A DNA stretch of 64,000 bases from Streptomyces cynarae (GTDB taxonomy: Bacteria > Actinomycetota > Actinomycetes > Streptomycetales > Streptomycetaceae): positions 4,034,001-4,098,000 of the forward strand of contig NZ_CP106793.1 of the NCBI RefSeq assembly GCF_025642135.1. Reading direction: 5' to 3'. A program made the position numbers and the translations under genes. Under the pieces are notes generated by a model. It saw only the letters and a list, made by a program, of their open reading frames with translations, made no database searches and was not told the origin of the DNA. Positions 42,981 through 51,054 of the stretch are shown here, piece by piece (position 1 is the first letter of the stretch; the number at the start of each line of letters is the position of its first letter).

Positions 42981-43664
42981 ATGCTCAGGTTCATGCCCGT
43001 AGGCGACTCCCAGACGATCGGCAGCGCGGGCGAACACACATGGCGTTACCGGCTGTGGCGGCATCTCTGCACGACGTACGGCGGCCCGTGCACGCTCGTC
43101 GGTCCGCGCGAGACGCTGTACGACAAGGCGGCGGACGCGCCGACGTCGCACGCCTACGCCGAACCCGACTTCCCCCGCGCCCACCTGGCGGGCTGGGGCG
43201 AGGGCTGGTTGCACATGGCGCCGCTGATCGCGGACGCGGTCCGCGCGTCGCGGGCGGACGTGCTCCTGGTCTCCCTGGGCCTGATCGACCTGGGCTTCTA
43301 CACGAACGCGGAGCAGACGGCGGAGAACGTGCGCCGCTTCGTGACTCAGGCGCGGAGCGCCAACCCTCGTGTCCGGATGGTCCTGCTCCCGGTGATCCCC
43401 AACATCCGGGCGCAGGCGGACGCGCTCTTCGGGGCCCAGGTGGCCCTCTTCAACGAACTTCTGGCGAAGGCGGCTGCCGACCTGGACGAGCCCCGCTCGC
43501 CGATCCTGCTGGCCTCGCCGCCGCCGTCGTACGACATCCACGTCGACACGTACGACGGTACGCATCCGAATGCCTCCGGCGAGCACAAGATCGCGGCGGC
43601 GTTCGCGGGGGCGATGTGGGAGGCGTGGGGGATCGGACAGGTGTACGCGGCCGGAACAAGTTGA
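42981..43664 (+). CDS. SGNH/GDSL hydrolase
   Basis: A 227-residue esterase/lipase-fold protein. The nucleophile block is FMPVGDSQTIGSAGEHTWRY, and the catalytic Asp-His block is YDGTHPNASGEHKIA near the C-terminus. LLVSLGLIDLGF stands where the GxND block III is expected, with D in place of N, a variant. There is no signal peptide, so the enzyme is cytosolic as read. It starts 111 bp from the divergent propeller gene. Confidence 0.85.
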   Translation: MLRFMPVGDSQTIGSAGEHTWRYRLWRHLCTTYGGPCTLVGPRETLYDKAADAPTSHAYAEPDFPRAHLAGWGEGWLHMAPLIADAVRASRADVLLVSLGLIDLGFYTNAEQTAENVRRFVTQARSANPRVRMVLLPVIPNIRAQADALFGAQVALFNELLAKAAADLDEPRSPILLASPPPSYDIHVDTYDGTHPNASGEHKIAAAFAGAMWEAWGIGQVYAAGTS

Positions 43665-43751
43665 CCGATTTCCGGCGTCTCCTCGTCACCGTGCGTATCG
43701 TTGAACAGCGCGGCTGCACTCGTCCGTGGGCAGCCGGGGAGGAGCGCCACG

Positions 43752-44345
43752 ATGACCGTCCTTGAAGACAGGATCGAAATGGCCGACGCCGACGCCAACA
43801 CCAAGCGTCTGGACGAGTGGTTCGAGCGTCTTGAGCGCATGCCCGTCCCCGAGGGATACAGGGTCGAGATCGTCGGGGGCAACGTCCATATGACGCCGCA
43901 GCGGGACACTCATTGGCTGATCATCCGCGAGTTCCTCTGGGCTCTCGAGGACAGGTTCGGGAGGAAGGTCAAGGTGTTCTCGGACGTCCGCATCGACTTC
44001 CCGGGCCACGAAAACGGCTTCTGCCCGGACGTCGCCCTGCTCAAGAGCTCGGCAAAGCCGGACGACACGGGCCACTGGCGTTACCAGGACGTCGAGTTCG
44101 TCGCCGAGGTCATCTCCCAGGGCACGGCTCAGAACGACTACGGCCCGAAGAGGGCCGCCTACGCTGACGCCGAGGTCCCTGTCTACGTCATCGCCGATCC
44201 CTACCAGGGACGGTGCTACGTCTACACCGACCCCAAGGACGGCGACTACGAGAACAGGACGCCGGTGGACTTCGGCACCGACATCGACCTGACCGGCACC
44301 GTGGTCGACCTCGTCCTCAAAACCGACGACTTCCCTCGCGACTGA
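43752..44345 (+). CDS. Uma2 family (PD-(D/E)XK-like) protein
   Basis: A 197-residue member of the Uma2/DUF820 family, which has a restriction-endonuclease-like fold and is expanded in streptomycetes and cyanobacteria; biological roles are unclear. NGFCPDVALLKSSAKP holds the first acid, VEFVAEVISQGTAQNDYGPK holds the E-x-K pair, and YAEAEVPVYVIADP-like sequence (YADAEVPVYVIADP) closes the core. The ATG at 43752 was preferred to 43701 because GGGAGGAGC lies 6 nt upstream. Confidence 0.85.
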   Translation: MTVLEDRIEMADADANTKRLDEWFERLERMPVPEGYRVEIVGGNVHMTPQRDTHWLIIREFLWALEDRFGRKVKVFSDVRIDFPGHENGFCPDVALLKSSAKPDDTGHWRYQDVEFVAEVISQGTAQNDYGPKRAAYADAEVPVYVIADPYQGRCYVYTDPKDGDYENRTPVDFGTDIDLTGTVVDLVLKTDDFPRD

Positions 44346-44404
44346 TCCGCCCGCTCCCCGACCCCCTTGCCTAGAGCGCACTCCACGCCGTTGGCTAAGC
44401 AGTC

Positions 44405-45394
44405 ATGAAGTACACGCAGCTCGGACGCACGGGACTCAAGGTCAGCCGGCTCGTTCTCGGGACCATGAACTTCGGTCCGCAGACCGAGGAAACCGACAGT
44501 CACGCGATCATGGACGCGGCCCTGGACGCGGGGATCAACTTCTTCGACACCGCCAACGTGTACGGCTGGGGCGAGAACAAGGGCCGTACCGAGACCATCA
44601 TCGGCAACTGGTTCGCCAAGGGCGGCGAGCGGCGCGACAAGGTCGTGCTCGCCACCAAGGTGTACGGCAACATGGGCCCGGACGGGGAGGCCTGGCCCAA
44701 CCACGACAAGCTCTCCGCCGTGAACATCCGGCGGGCGGTCGACGCCAGCCTCAAGCGCCTCCAGACCGACTACATCGACCTGTACCAGTTCCACCACATC
44801 GACCGGAACACTCCCTTCGAGGAGATCTGGCAGGCCCTGGACGTGCTGGTCCAGCAGGGCAAGGTCCTGTACGTCGGCTCCAGCAATTTCCCCGGCTACA
44901 AGATCGCGCAGGCGAACGAGACCGCCGCCCGGCTCGGCTCGCTGGGACTGGTCAGCGAGCAGTGCCTGTACAACCTCTTCGAGCGCCGCGCCGAGATGGA
45001 GGTCATCCCGGCCGCGCAGGACTACGGCGTCGGAGTCATCCCGTGGTCGCCGCTGCACGGCGGAATGCTGGGCGGCGTCATCAAGAAGGAGGTGCAAGGC
45101 GGACGCCGGGCCGGCGGGCGCACCGCCGACTCGCTCGCCGATCCCGCTGTGCGGTCGCAGATCCAGTCCTACGAGGACCTGCTGGAGAAGCACGGCCTGG
45201 AGCCCGGCGAAGCGGCTCTCGCCTGGCTGCTGACCCGCCCCGGCGTCACGGGACCGATCGTCGGCCCGCGCACCGCCGAGCAGCTTGAGTCCGCGATCAG
45301 GGCGGTGGAGCTGGAGCTGACGGAGGAGGTCCTGGCGGGCCTGGAGGAGATCTTCCCCGGTCCGGGCCCGTCTCCGGAGGCCTTCGCCTGGTAG
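44405..45394 (+). CDS. Aldo/keto reductase
   Basis: A 329-residue NADPH-dependent oxidoreductase with the (beta/alpha)8 AKR fold. MKYTQLGRTGLKVSRLVLGT is the typical start. The catalytic tetrad is visible: Asp in NFFDTANVYGWGE, Tyr in the same segment, Lys in VVLATKVYGNMG, and His in LYQFHHIDRNTP. NADPH-loop residues lie in IVGPRTAEQLE. Substrate unknown. The start ATG has TAAGCAGTC immediately upstream and little room for an RBS, so a short-leader mRNA is possible. Confidence 0.9.
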   Translation: MKYTQLGRTGLKVSRLVLGTMNFGPQTEETDSHAIMDAALDAGINFFDTANVYGWGENKGRTETIIGNWFAKGGERRDKVVLATKVYGNMGPDGEAWPNHDKLSAVNIRRAVDASLKRLQTDYIDLYQFHHIDRNTPFEEIWQALDVLVQQGKVLYVGSSNFPGYKIAQANETAARLGSLGLVSEQCLYNLFERRAEMEVIPAAQDYGVGVIPWSPLHGGMLGGVIKKEVQGGRRAGGRTADSLADPAVRSQIQSYEDLLEKHGLEPGEAALAWLLTRPGVTGPIVGPRTAEQLESAIRAVELELTEEVLAGLEEIFPGPGPSPEAFAW

Positions 45395-45494
45395 CCCGCC
45401 CGGCGGGACGCGGATGCGGGACGCGGGTGGTGTCCGCGGGCCGGGAAGGTCTGGCCCGGGGCACCTCGCCCGCGTCCGCGCGGTACCCCTGGAT

Positions 45495-45584
45495 CTACTT
45501 CCCGACCGCCGCCGCCAGCGCCACCACTGCGAACATCAGCACGAGCACACCGGCCATGATCCGGTTTCGGGTCTTCGGGTCCAC
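45495..45584 (-). CDS. Small single-pass membrane protein (29 residues), leaderless
   Basis: GTG at 45584 opens MDPKTRNRIMAG then a 17-residue hydrophobic helix (VLVLMFAVVALAAAV) and ends GK. A TAGGCT -10 box ends 6 nt before the GTG, giving a leaderless transcript in the 23 bp between this gene and the ThpR stop. Orientation is probably N-in because the short N-terminus is basic. Similar tiny membrane proteins are, as far as I remember, conserved in streptomycetes. Function unknown. Confidence 0.7.
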   Translation of the reverse strand: MDPKTRNRIMAGVLVLMFAVVALAAAVGK

Positions 45585-45607
45585 GTATCGAGCCTAACCG
45601 GGCCTCG

Positions 45608-46177
45608 TCACTCCCCTGCGCCGAGCCCCCACCGCTCCACCGTCTCGTAGCGCGGCTGCTCCCCCGGCACGCCCGACCTCGGCAGGCGGCTGCGCACGAG
45701 GGTCAGGTCGGCGACCCTCCACTCGCGGCCCGCGAACTCCCGCAGTGCCGCCACATACGGCCGGAGGTCCGCCGGGCCCCGGCTGCGGGCCAGGGTCAGA
45801 TGCGGGCGGTAGGGGCGGTGCTCCCCCATCTCCACGCCCGCCTTGCGCGCCGCGGACTCCACACGGTCGGCGAGCAGCCGAAGCGCCCGTACGTCCCCGG
45901 ACGCGCCCACCCACAGTGCCCGGTCCCCGAAGCGCCCGCCCCCGGACACGGACAGCGGGAACGGCTCGGTGTGCCGGGCCGCCCGGGCGAGCCGCTCGGA
46001 CAGGTCCGGTACGACGTCCTCGGACACCTCACCGTAGAAGGCCAGGGTGAAGTGCCAGGCCGGCCGTTCCGTCCAGCGCAGTGAGCGCGCCCCCGGCAGC
46101 CCCTCCAACTCCTTCACCGCCGAGGCCAGTTCCCGGAGGGCGTCCGGGGGCGGCAGCACCGCGGCGAAGAGTCTCAT
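45608..46177 (-). CDS. thpR: RNA 2',3'-cyclic phosphodiesterase (2H family)
   Basis: A 189-residue 2H phosphoesterase that opens 2',3'-cyclic phosphate RNA ends and shows 2'-5' RNA ligase activity in vitro in relatives. Both signature tetrapeptides are present: WHFTLAFYG and RPHLTLAR. RLFAAVLPP at the start and WRVADLTLVRSRL near the end fit ThpR. The ATG at 46177 has GGTGAGG upstream; the longer frame to 46213 lacks family similarity. It follows the MFS gene after a terminator hairpin. Confidence 0.92.
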   Translation of the reverse strand: MRLFAAVLPPPDALRELASAVKELEGLPGARSLRWTERPAWHFTLAFYGEVSEDVVPDLSERLARAARHTEPFPLSVSGGGRFGDRALWVGASGDVRALRLLADRVESAARKAGVEMGEHRPYRPHLTLARSRGPADLRPYVAALREFAGREWRVADLTLVRSRLPRSGVPGEQPRYETVERWGLGAGE

Positions 46178-46234
46178 GACCTCACCTTCGCAGGGATCGG
46201 GTTCCCCGGCCACACCGGTGACCAGGCGCGAAGA

Positions 46235-46260
46235 GGGGCGCCCACGCCCCGGGGCGCCCC
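46235..46260 (-). terminator. Hairpin terminator of the MFS gene
   Basis: GGGGCGCCC at 46235-46243 and GGGCGCCCC at 46252-46260 form a 9-bp stem with an 8-nt loop, just beyond the MFS stop on the minus strand and followed there by TCTTCGCG. Confidence 0.55.
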
Positions 46261-46267
46261 GAACCCC

Positions 46268-47929
46268 TCAGGCCGGCACCGGCTCCTCGCGCGGCACGAA
46301 CCGCACCCGCGGGTGTCCCCGGTGCCAGCCCACCGTCAGGCGCAGGCCGCTCGCACGGGCCAGGATCAGGCCGATGGTCGCGGCGGCCAGGGCCGAGATC
46401 AGGCCGCCCAGGGCGAACCCGACCCGGGCGCCGTACGCGTCCGTGATCCAGCCGACGACGGGCGCCCCGAGCGGTGTACCGCCCATGAAGACCATCATGA
46501 ACAGGGCCATGACGCGGCCGCGCATCGCCGGGTCCGTGCCCATCTGGACGGCCGTGTTCGCCGTGACGTTCACCGTGAGGCCGAAGATCCCTATCGGCAC
46601 CATCAGCAGCGAGAACAACCACAGGGACGGCGCCCCGGCCGCCACGACCTCCAGCGTGCCGAAGAGGGCCGCCGCCGCGATCAGCACCCGCAGCCGGGCC
46701 GTGCCGCGGCGGGCGGCGAGCAGCGCGCCGGTCAGCGAGCCGATCGCCATCAGAGTGTTGAAGAGGCTGTAGGCGCCGGCGCCCGCGTGGAAGACGTCGT
46801 CCGCGTAGGCCGACAGCCACACGGGGAAGTTGAAGCCGAAGGTGCCGATGAACCCGACCAGCACGATCGGCCAGATCAGCTCCGGGTGCCCGGCGACATA
46901 GCGCAGGCCCTCGCGCAGCTGGCCCTTGCCGCGCGGTGCGCGATCCACGGCGTGCAGATCACGGGAGCGCATCAGCAGCAGGCCGGCGATGGGCGCGAGG
47001 AAGGACAGGCCGTTGAGCAGGAAGGCCCAGCCGGTGCCCATGCCGGTGATCAGGACACCGGCGACGGCGGGGCCGACCAGGCGGGCGGACTGGAAGTTCG
47101 CCGAGTTCAGGCTGACCGCGTTCTGCAGGTGCTTCGGGCCGACCATCTCGGAGACGAAGGACTGCCGGGCCGGGTTGTCGAGGACCGTGGCGAGTCCGAC
47201 GGCGAAGGCGGCCACGTAGACGTGCCAGACCTGGACGTGCCCGGTCAGGGTCAGGAAGGCGAGGACGAGGCCGGTGGCTCCCATCGCCGACTGCGTGACG
47301 AGCAGCGTCGGGCGCTTGGGCAGACGGTCGACGAGGACGCCGCCGTACAGGCCGAACAGCAGCATCGGCAGGAACTGCAGCGCCGTGGTGACACCGACGG
47401 CGGTGGAGGAGCCGGTCAGGCTGAGCACCAGCCAGTCCTGGGCGATGCGCTGCATCCAGGTGCCGGTGTTGGAGACGACCTGGCCGAGGAAGAAGAGCCG
47501 GTAGTTACGGATGCGCAGCGAGCTGAACATCGATGACTTGCGGGGCTCGGTCGGGACGGCGGTCTCGGCGCGTTCGACGGACTCGGCCGGCAGGACGGGC
47601 TCGGTCCGCGCGTCGGGCTCGGCCGGCGGCACGGGCCCGGTCCGTGGGACGGGCTCGGTCCGTGGGACGGGCTCGGTCCGTGGGACGGGGCCGGTCTGCG
47701 TGACGGGCGCGGTCCTTGCGACGCGGCCGGTCCGTGCGACGGGCTTGGTGCGTGCGACGGTCTCGGTCCGCTCGACGGTCCCGGTCCGTGCGACGGTCCC
47801 GGTCCGCTCGGCAGGCTCGGGGCCCTCGGCGGCGGTGGGGGGTTGTGCCGGTTGTGCGGTCTCGTGGGCGGGCGGGGAGTAGTGGGTGGCTGGTGCGGGG
47901 GCGGAAGCTGCTCCGGTTCCCGTACTCAA
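46268..47929 (-). CDS. MFS efflux transporter with hexapeptide-repeat N-terminal extension
   Basis: A 553-residue transporter. The core (about 130-545) has twelve predicted helices and MFS_3-like (enterobactin-exporter type) features: NYRLFFLGQVVSNTGTWMQR, FDRLPKRP-like motif A seen as GVLVDRLPKRPTLL, and TMLDNPARQSF-like AVGLATVLDNPARQSFV. The N-terminal 115 residues are a cytosolic Pro/Thr-rich tail containing twelve hexads of the type xRTxPV (residues 41-112). A TTG start at 47929 is inferred from the AAGGAGG 9 nt upstream. It lies 142 bp after a MarR gene on the same strand, suggesting MarR control of drug efflux. Confidence 0.88.
   Translation of the reverse strand: MSTGTGAASAPAPATHYSPPAHETAQPAQPPTAAEGPEPAERTGTVARTGTVERTETVARTKPVARTGRVARTAPVTQTGPVPRTEPVPRTEPVPRTGPVPPAEPDARTEPVLPAESVERAETAVPTEPRKSSMFSSLRIRNYRLFFLGQVVSNTGTWMQRIAQDWLVLSLTGSSTAVGVTTALQFLPMLLFGLYGGVLVDRLPKRPTLLVTQSAMGATGLVLAFLTLTGHVQVWHVYVAAFAVGLATVLDNPARQSFVSEMVGPKHLQNAVSLNSANFQSARLVGPAVAGVLITGMGTGWAFLLNGLSFLAPIAGLLLMRSRDLHAVDRAPRGKGQLREGLRYVAGHPELIWPIVLVGFIGTFGFNFPVWLSAYADDVFHAGAGAYSLFNTLMAIGSLTGALLAARRGTARLRVLIAAAALFGTLEVVAAGAPSLWLFSLLMVPIGIFGLTVNVTANTAVQMGTDPAMRGRVMALFMMVFMGGTPLGAPVVGWITDAYGARVGFALGGLISALAAATIGLILARASGLRLTVGWHRGHPRVRFVPREEPVPA
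47594..47809. repeat. 18-bp tandem repeats encoding hexapeptides in the MFS N-terminus
   Basis: Twelve imperfect 18-bp units of the GGTCCGTGGGACGGGCTC type. Three adjacent units at about 47640-47695 are almost identical, while flanking units diverge. The period keeps the frame. Encoded hexads include ERTGTV, ARTGTV, PRTEPV and ARTKPV. Confidence 0.85.
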
Positions 47930-48071
47930 AGGGATTCGCCTCCTTGCGATGACGGCTTCGTACGTACGCGGGTGGGGGCCGCGTCGGTCACGGTGGGCGT
48001 CCGGCACGGGCACGCATCCGTGGCCGCGACACCCCGGCTCGGGGTGCCGCAGGGCCCCGGATGCGGCCCGG

Positions 48072-48509
48072 TCACAGGTGCGCGAGCTTCTCGAGGACGG
48101 GGGCCGCGGCGCGCAGTGCCGCCCACTCGTCCTCGTCCAGGCCCTCGATCAGTCCGGCCAGGAACGCGTTTCTCTTGCGGCGGCTCTCCTCGAGCATCGC
48201 CTCGGCACGCTCGGTCTGGGTGACCACCTTCTGGCGCCGGTCCTCGGGGTGGGGCTCCAGGGCGACCAGACCCTTGCTCTCCAGCAGCGCCACGATGCGG
48301 GTCATCGAGGGCGGCTGGACGTGCTCCTTGCGGGCCAGCTCACCCGGGGTCGCGGAGCCGCAGCGGGCCAGGGTGCCGAGCACCGACATCTCGGTCGGGC
48401 TCAGCGACTCGTCGACCCGCTGGTGCTTGAGTCGGCGCGACAGGCGCATCACGGCGGAGCGGAGAGCGTTCACAGCGGCAGCGTCGTCGCCATGGGTCAG
48501 GTCAGGCAT
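48072..48509 (-). CDS. MarR family transcriptional regulator
   Basis: A 145-residue winged-helix repressor. ESLSPTEMSVLGTLARCGSA, then TPGELARKEHVQPPSMTRIV is the recognition region, and ALEPHPEDRRQKVV is the wing with the usual D-x-R pair. The C-terminal helices provide the dimer interface. The ATG at 48509 sits 3 nt from a 30-bp inverted repeat, implying autoregulation, and the MFS efflux gene follows on the same strand, a common drug-responsive arrangement. Confidence 0.92.
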   Translation of the reverse strand: MPDLTHGDDAAAVNALRSAVMRLSRRLKHQRVDESLSPTEMSVLGTLARCGSATPGELARKEHVQPPSMTRIVALLESKGLVALEPHPEDRRQKVVTQTERAEAMLEESRRKRNAFLAGLIEGLDEDEWAALRAAAPVLEKLAHL

Positions 48510-48512
48510 GCT

Positions 48513-48542
48513 CTTTAGGATAACTCATTACCTTTCCTAAAG
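48513..48542. promoter_or_regulatory. MarR operator candidate
   Basis: CTTTAGGA at 48513-48520 and TCCTAAAG at 48535-48542 form perfect 8-bp arms with a 14-nt AT-rich spacer containing TAACTCATTACC. It directly abuts the marR start codon. The TTAGG arms resemble half of a DmdR1 iron box, but the spacing and centre do not match that site. Confidence 0.65.
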
Positions 48543-48631
48543 ACCACCCGGACGCACGCCCACAAGGGTGACTCCGACCACTTCCGCAGCGGCACGACCG
48601 GGACCAGGCAAGAAACCCCTGAGCTGCCTAC

Positions 48632-48649
48632 ATCACTCGAATGAGTGAT
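48632..48649. promoter_or_regulatory. Palindrome upstream of the RHH protein gene
   Basis: ATCACTC-GAAT-GAGTGAT, perfect 7-bp arms with a 4-nt spacer, 54 bp before the RHH gene's ATG. A ribbon-helix-helix protein could bind it for autoregulation. Confidence 0.5.
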
Positions 48650-48702
48650 CCGGCAGCGGAACGTGACCCCTCGCGTGCCCGGGTCGGGCAACCCTCGTCG
48701 CC

Positions 48703-48897
48703 ATGGGGACCAGCGTGCTCAGCGTGCGTATAGACAGGGAACTGCTCGAGCGGCTCCGGCACCACGCCGCCAGAAGGGGAATGAGCGTCCAGGACTATGT
48801 CGTCCGGACGCTCATTCGGGATGACTTCGACCAGCGGTTCGAGGCCGCCGTCGAGGAGACGGAACGGTTCTACAACGGCTCTACGCCGGTCACCTGA
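48703..48897 (+). CDS. Ribbon-helix-helix (Arc/CopG-like) small DNA-binding protein
   Basis: A 64-residue protein. VLSVRIDRELLERLRHHAAR forms the beta-strand and helix A, RGMSVQDYVVRTLIRDDF the turn and helix B, as in Arc/MetJ-type antitoxins and regulators. The last 20 residues are acidic. No toxin gene is beside it: the next gene is a convergent purine permease. It is therefore an orphan regulator or antitoxin-like protein. Confidence 0.75.
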   Translation: MGTSVLSVRIDRELLERLRHHAARRGMSVQDYVVRTLIRDDFDQRFEAAVEETERFYNGSTPVT

Positions 48898-48930
48898 CCG
48901 TCGCCCGGCCCCGGAGGCCGGCCCGGCGGA

Positions 48931-50382
48931 TCAGGTCAGGCCCAGCGCCGGCATCAGGTAGTAGAAGGCGAAGACCGCCGCCACCACGTACATCGCCGCC
49001 GGGACCTCACGCCCGCGGCCCGCGGCCAGGCGCAGCAGGGCGAAGGTGATGAAGCCCATGCCGATGCCGTTCGTGATGGAGTACGTGAACGGCATCATCA
49101 GCATGGTCACGAACGCGGGGATGGCGATCGTGTGGTCCGCCCAGTCGATCTCCTTGATCGAGTTGGACAGGATCAGGAAGCCCACCGCGACCAGGGCCGG
49201 GGTCGCCGCCTGGGACGGGACCATCGTGGCGACCGGGGTGAGGAAGAGCGCCACCGCGAACAGCAGGCCCGTGACGACGTTCGCGAAGCCCGTGCGCGCC
49301 CCCTCGCCGACACCGGCCGTGGACTCCACGAAGCAGGTGGTGGCCGAGGAGGAGCTGGCTCCGCCCGCCGCGACCGCGATGCCGTCGACGAAGAGGACCT
49401 TGTTGATGCCGGGCATGTTGCCCTCGGCGTCGGTCAGCTTGGCCTCGTCGCTGATGCCCATGATCGTGCCCATCGCGTCGAAGAAGCACGACAGCAGGAC
49501 CGTGAAGACGAACAGAATGCCGGTCAGCACGCCGACCTTGCCGAAGCCTCCGAACAGGCTGACCTTGCCGATCAGACCGAAGTCGGGGCTGGCGACCGGG
49601 TTGCCGGGCCACTTCGGGACGGTCAGCCCCCAGCTGGGGATCTTGGCTACGGCGTTGAGGACCACCGCGAGGACCGTCATCGCGACGATCGAGATCAGGA
49701 TCGCACCCGGAACCTTGCGGACGATCAGCGCGAAGGTGAGCAGCGCGCCGAGGACGAAGACCAGCACCGGCCAGCCGCTCAGGTGGCCGTTCACGCCGAG
49801 CTGGAGCGGGACCGTGGTCTGGGCGACGTCGGGGATACGGGTCACGAAGCCGGAGTCCACGAGACCGATCAGCATGATGAACAGGCCGATGCCGATCGAG
49901 ATGCCCTTGCGCAGGCCGAGCGGCACGGCGTTCATCACGCGCTCGCGCAGACTGGTGGCGACGAGGAGCATCACCACGAAACCGGCGAGGACGACCATGC
50001 CCATCGCGTCCGGCCACGACATGCGCGGGGCGAGCTGGAGGGCGACGACCGTGTTCACGCCGAGGCCGGCGGCGAGGGCGATCGGGACGTTGCCGATCAC
50101 GCCCATGAGCAGCGTGGTGAAGGCGGCCGTCACGGCCGTCGCGGTGACGAGCTGGCCGTGGTCCAGGTGGTGCCCGTACATGTCCTTCGCGCTGCCGAGG
50201 ATGATCGGGTTCAGCACGATGATGTACGCCATCGCGAAGAAGGTGGCGAAACCGCCGCGGATCTCACGGGACAGCGTGCTGCCCCGCTCGGAGATCTTGA
50301 AGTAGCGGTCGAGGGCGCCGGACGGCGGCCGGGTGCCCGGCTGCTGCTGGGCGGAGGCCTTGGCGGGGGCCGAGGTGGGCAT
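48931..50382 (-). CDS. NCS2 family purine permease (AzgA-like)
   Basis: A 483-residue membrane transporter for adenine, guanine or hypoxanthine uptake coupled to protons. EIRGGFATFFAMAYIIVLNP is the AzgA-type first helix, NVPIALAAGLGVNTVVALQL carries TM3, and the TM8-10 segment has CFFDAMGTIMGISDEA, GGASSSSATTCFVESTAGVG and ARTGFANVVTGLLF. The ATG at 50382 was preferred to 50394 because GAGG lies 6 nt upstream. A 9-bp leader hairpin upstream (50453-50484) may regulate it. Confidence 0.92.
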   Translation of the reverse strand: MPTSAPAKASAQQQPGTRPPSGALDRYFKISERGSTLSREIRGGFATFFAMAYIIVLNPIILGSAKDMYGHHLDHGQLVTATAVTAAFTTLLMGVIGNVPIALAAGLGVNTVVALQLAPRMSWPDAMGMVVLAGFVVMLLVATSLRERVMNAVPLGLRKGISIGIGLFIMLIGLVDSGFVTRIPDVAQTTVPLQLGVNGHLSGWPVLVFVLGALLTFALIVRKVPGAILISIVAMTVLAVVLNAVAKIPSWGLTVPKWPGNPVASPDFGLIGKVSLFGGFGKVGVLTGILFVFTVLLSCFFDAMGTIMGISDEAKLTDAEGNMPGINKVLFVDGIAVAAGGASSSSATTCFVESTAGVGEGARTGFANVVTGLLFAVALFLTPVATMVPSQAATPALVAVGFLILSNSIKEIDWADHTIAIPAFVTMLMMPFTYSITNGIGMGFITFALLRLAAGRGREVPAAMYVVAAVFAFYYLMPALGLT

Positions 50383-50662
50383 GCGGGACCTCAATGTGCA
50401 CGGGGATCACGGGGATCGCGGACAAACGTGATCGAGTCTCGCCGTCGACTGTCACCAACAGGTTCCCCCACGCTTCTGTTGGTGCTTCATACGAACGTAA
50501 GCGGCCAGACTCGAACCGTTTCAGTATGAACATATAAGGCCCTGATCGCTATCTCCGCGCGTAGACCCTTGGCGCGCAAGGCCCCCAGGGCCGCGTCCGC
50601 GTCGCGCCGGGTCGGGGTCGGGTCGGCGTCGGAGCGGTTTCGGCTCCTCGTAAGCTGTGCGC
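50383..50662. other. Divergent intergenic region of purine permease and DUF2530 gene
   Basis: No gene. TAAGCT at about 50651-50656 precedes the DUF2530 ATG by 6 nt (leaderless). The leader of the permease contains a separate hairpin. No purine riboswitch was recognised. Confidence 0.4.
50453..50484 (-). promoter_or_regulatory. Leader hairpin or operator of the purine permease gene
   Basis: CACCAACAG at 50453-50461 and CTGTTGGTG at 50476-50484 make a perfect 9-bp inverted repeat with a 14-nt spacer rich in C on the plus strand. It sits about 70 bp before the permease start. Confidence 0.5.
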
Positions 50663-50935
50663 ATGGCGAAGTGGACCCCCAGGCACGAGGCGCCGGAGCC
50701 CCTTGAGGGCCCCGTGGCGCCCGTCGTCACCGGCGGCACGATCCTCTGGTTGCTGATGTTCCTGGTCCAGTTGCCGTTCTACGGCTGGTTCGCCGACCAC
50801 GGGCACACATGGTGGCTGTGGACGTGCCTGGCGGGAGCGGGGCTGGGCTGCGTGGGCATCTGGTACGTGCGCAAGCGGGACGCGGCGATCAAGCGGGACA
50901 CGGCGATCAAGCGGGCCGCCGACGCCGAGCGGTGA
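50663..50935 (+). CDS. DUF2530 domain membrane protein
   Basis: A 90-residue protein matching the DUF2530 family of actinobacteria. Two hydrophobic helices (GGTILWLLMFLVQLPFYGWF and WWLWTCLAGAGLGCVGIWYV) are separated by a short loop with ADHGHTW, and a basic C-tail contains the near-repeat AAIKRDTAIKRAAD. A TAAGCT box 6 nt before the ATG at 50663 suggests a leaderless mRNA. Function is unknown. Confidence 0.85.
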   Translation: MAKWTPRHEAPEPLEGPVAPVVTGGTILWLLMFLVQLPFYGWFADHGHTWWLWTCLAGAGLGCVGIWYVRKRDAAIKRDTAIKRAADAER

Positions 50936-51054
50936 CTTTCGCAGTACCTCTCCCGCGCTCCCTCCGACCCCCGCATGAGCCGCCCTCCTCCCCTGGTCGG
51001 ATCTTTGAAGTGCTCGGCGGGTGAAGGCGCAAATCCGCACGTACCGTCGAATGC

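Noticed and set aside
45414..45650. Plus-strand 78-residue ORF after the aldo/keto reductase
   Set aside because: Overlaps the better supported minus-strand 29-residue gene and the ThpR end, with no RBS or similarity.
47594..47809. CRISPR-like array at the MFS N-terminus
   Set aside because: The 18-bp units are directly adjacent without spacers and are in frame with a protein.
48513..48542. DmdR1 iron box at the marR start
   Set aside because: The arms share TTAGG, but the 19-bp centre and spacing of the known iron box are absent; a MarR operator explains it better.
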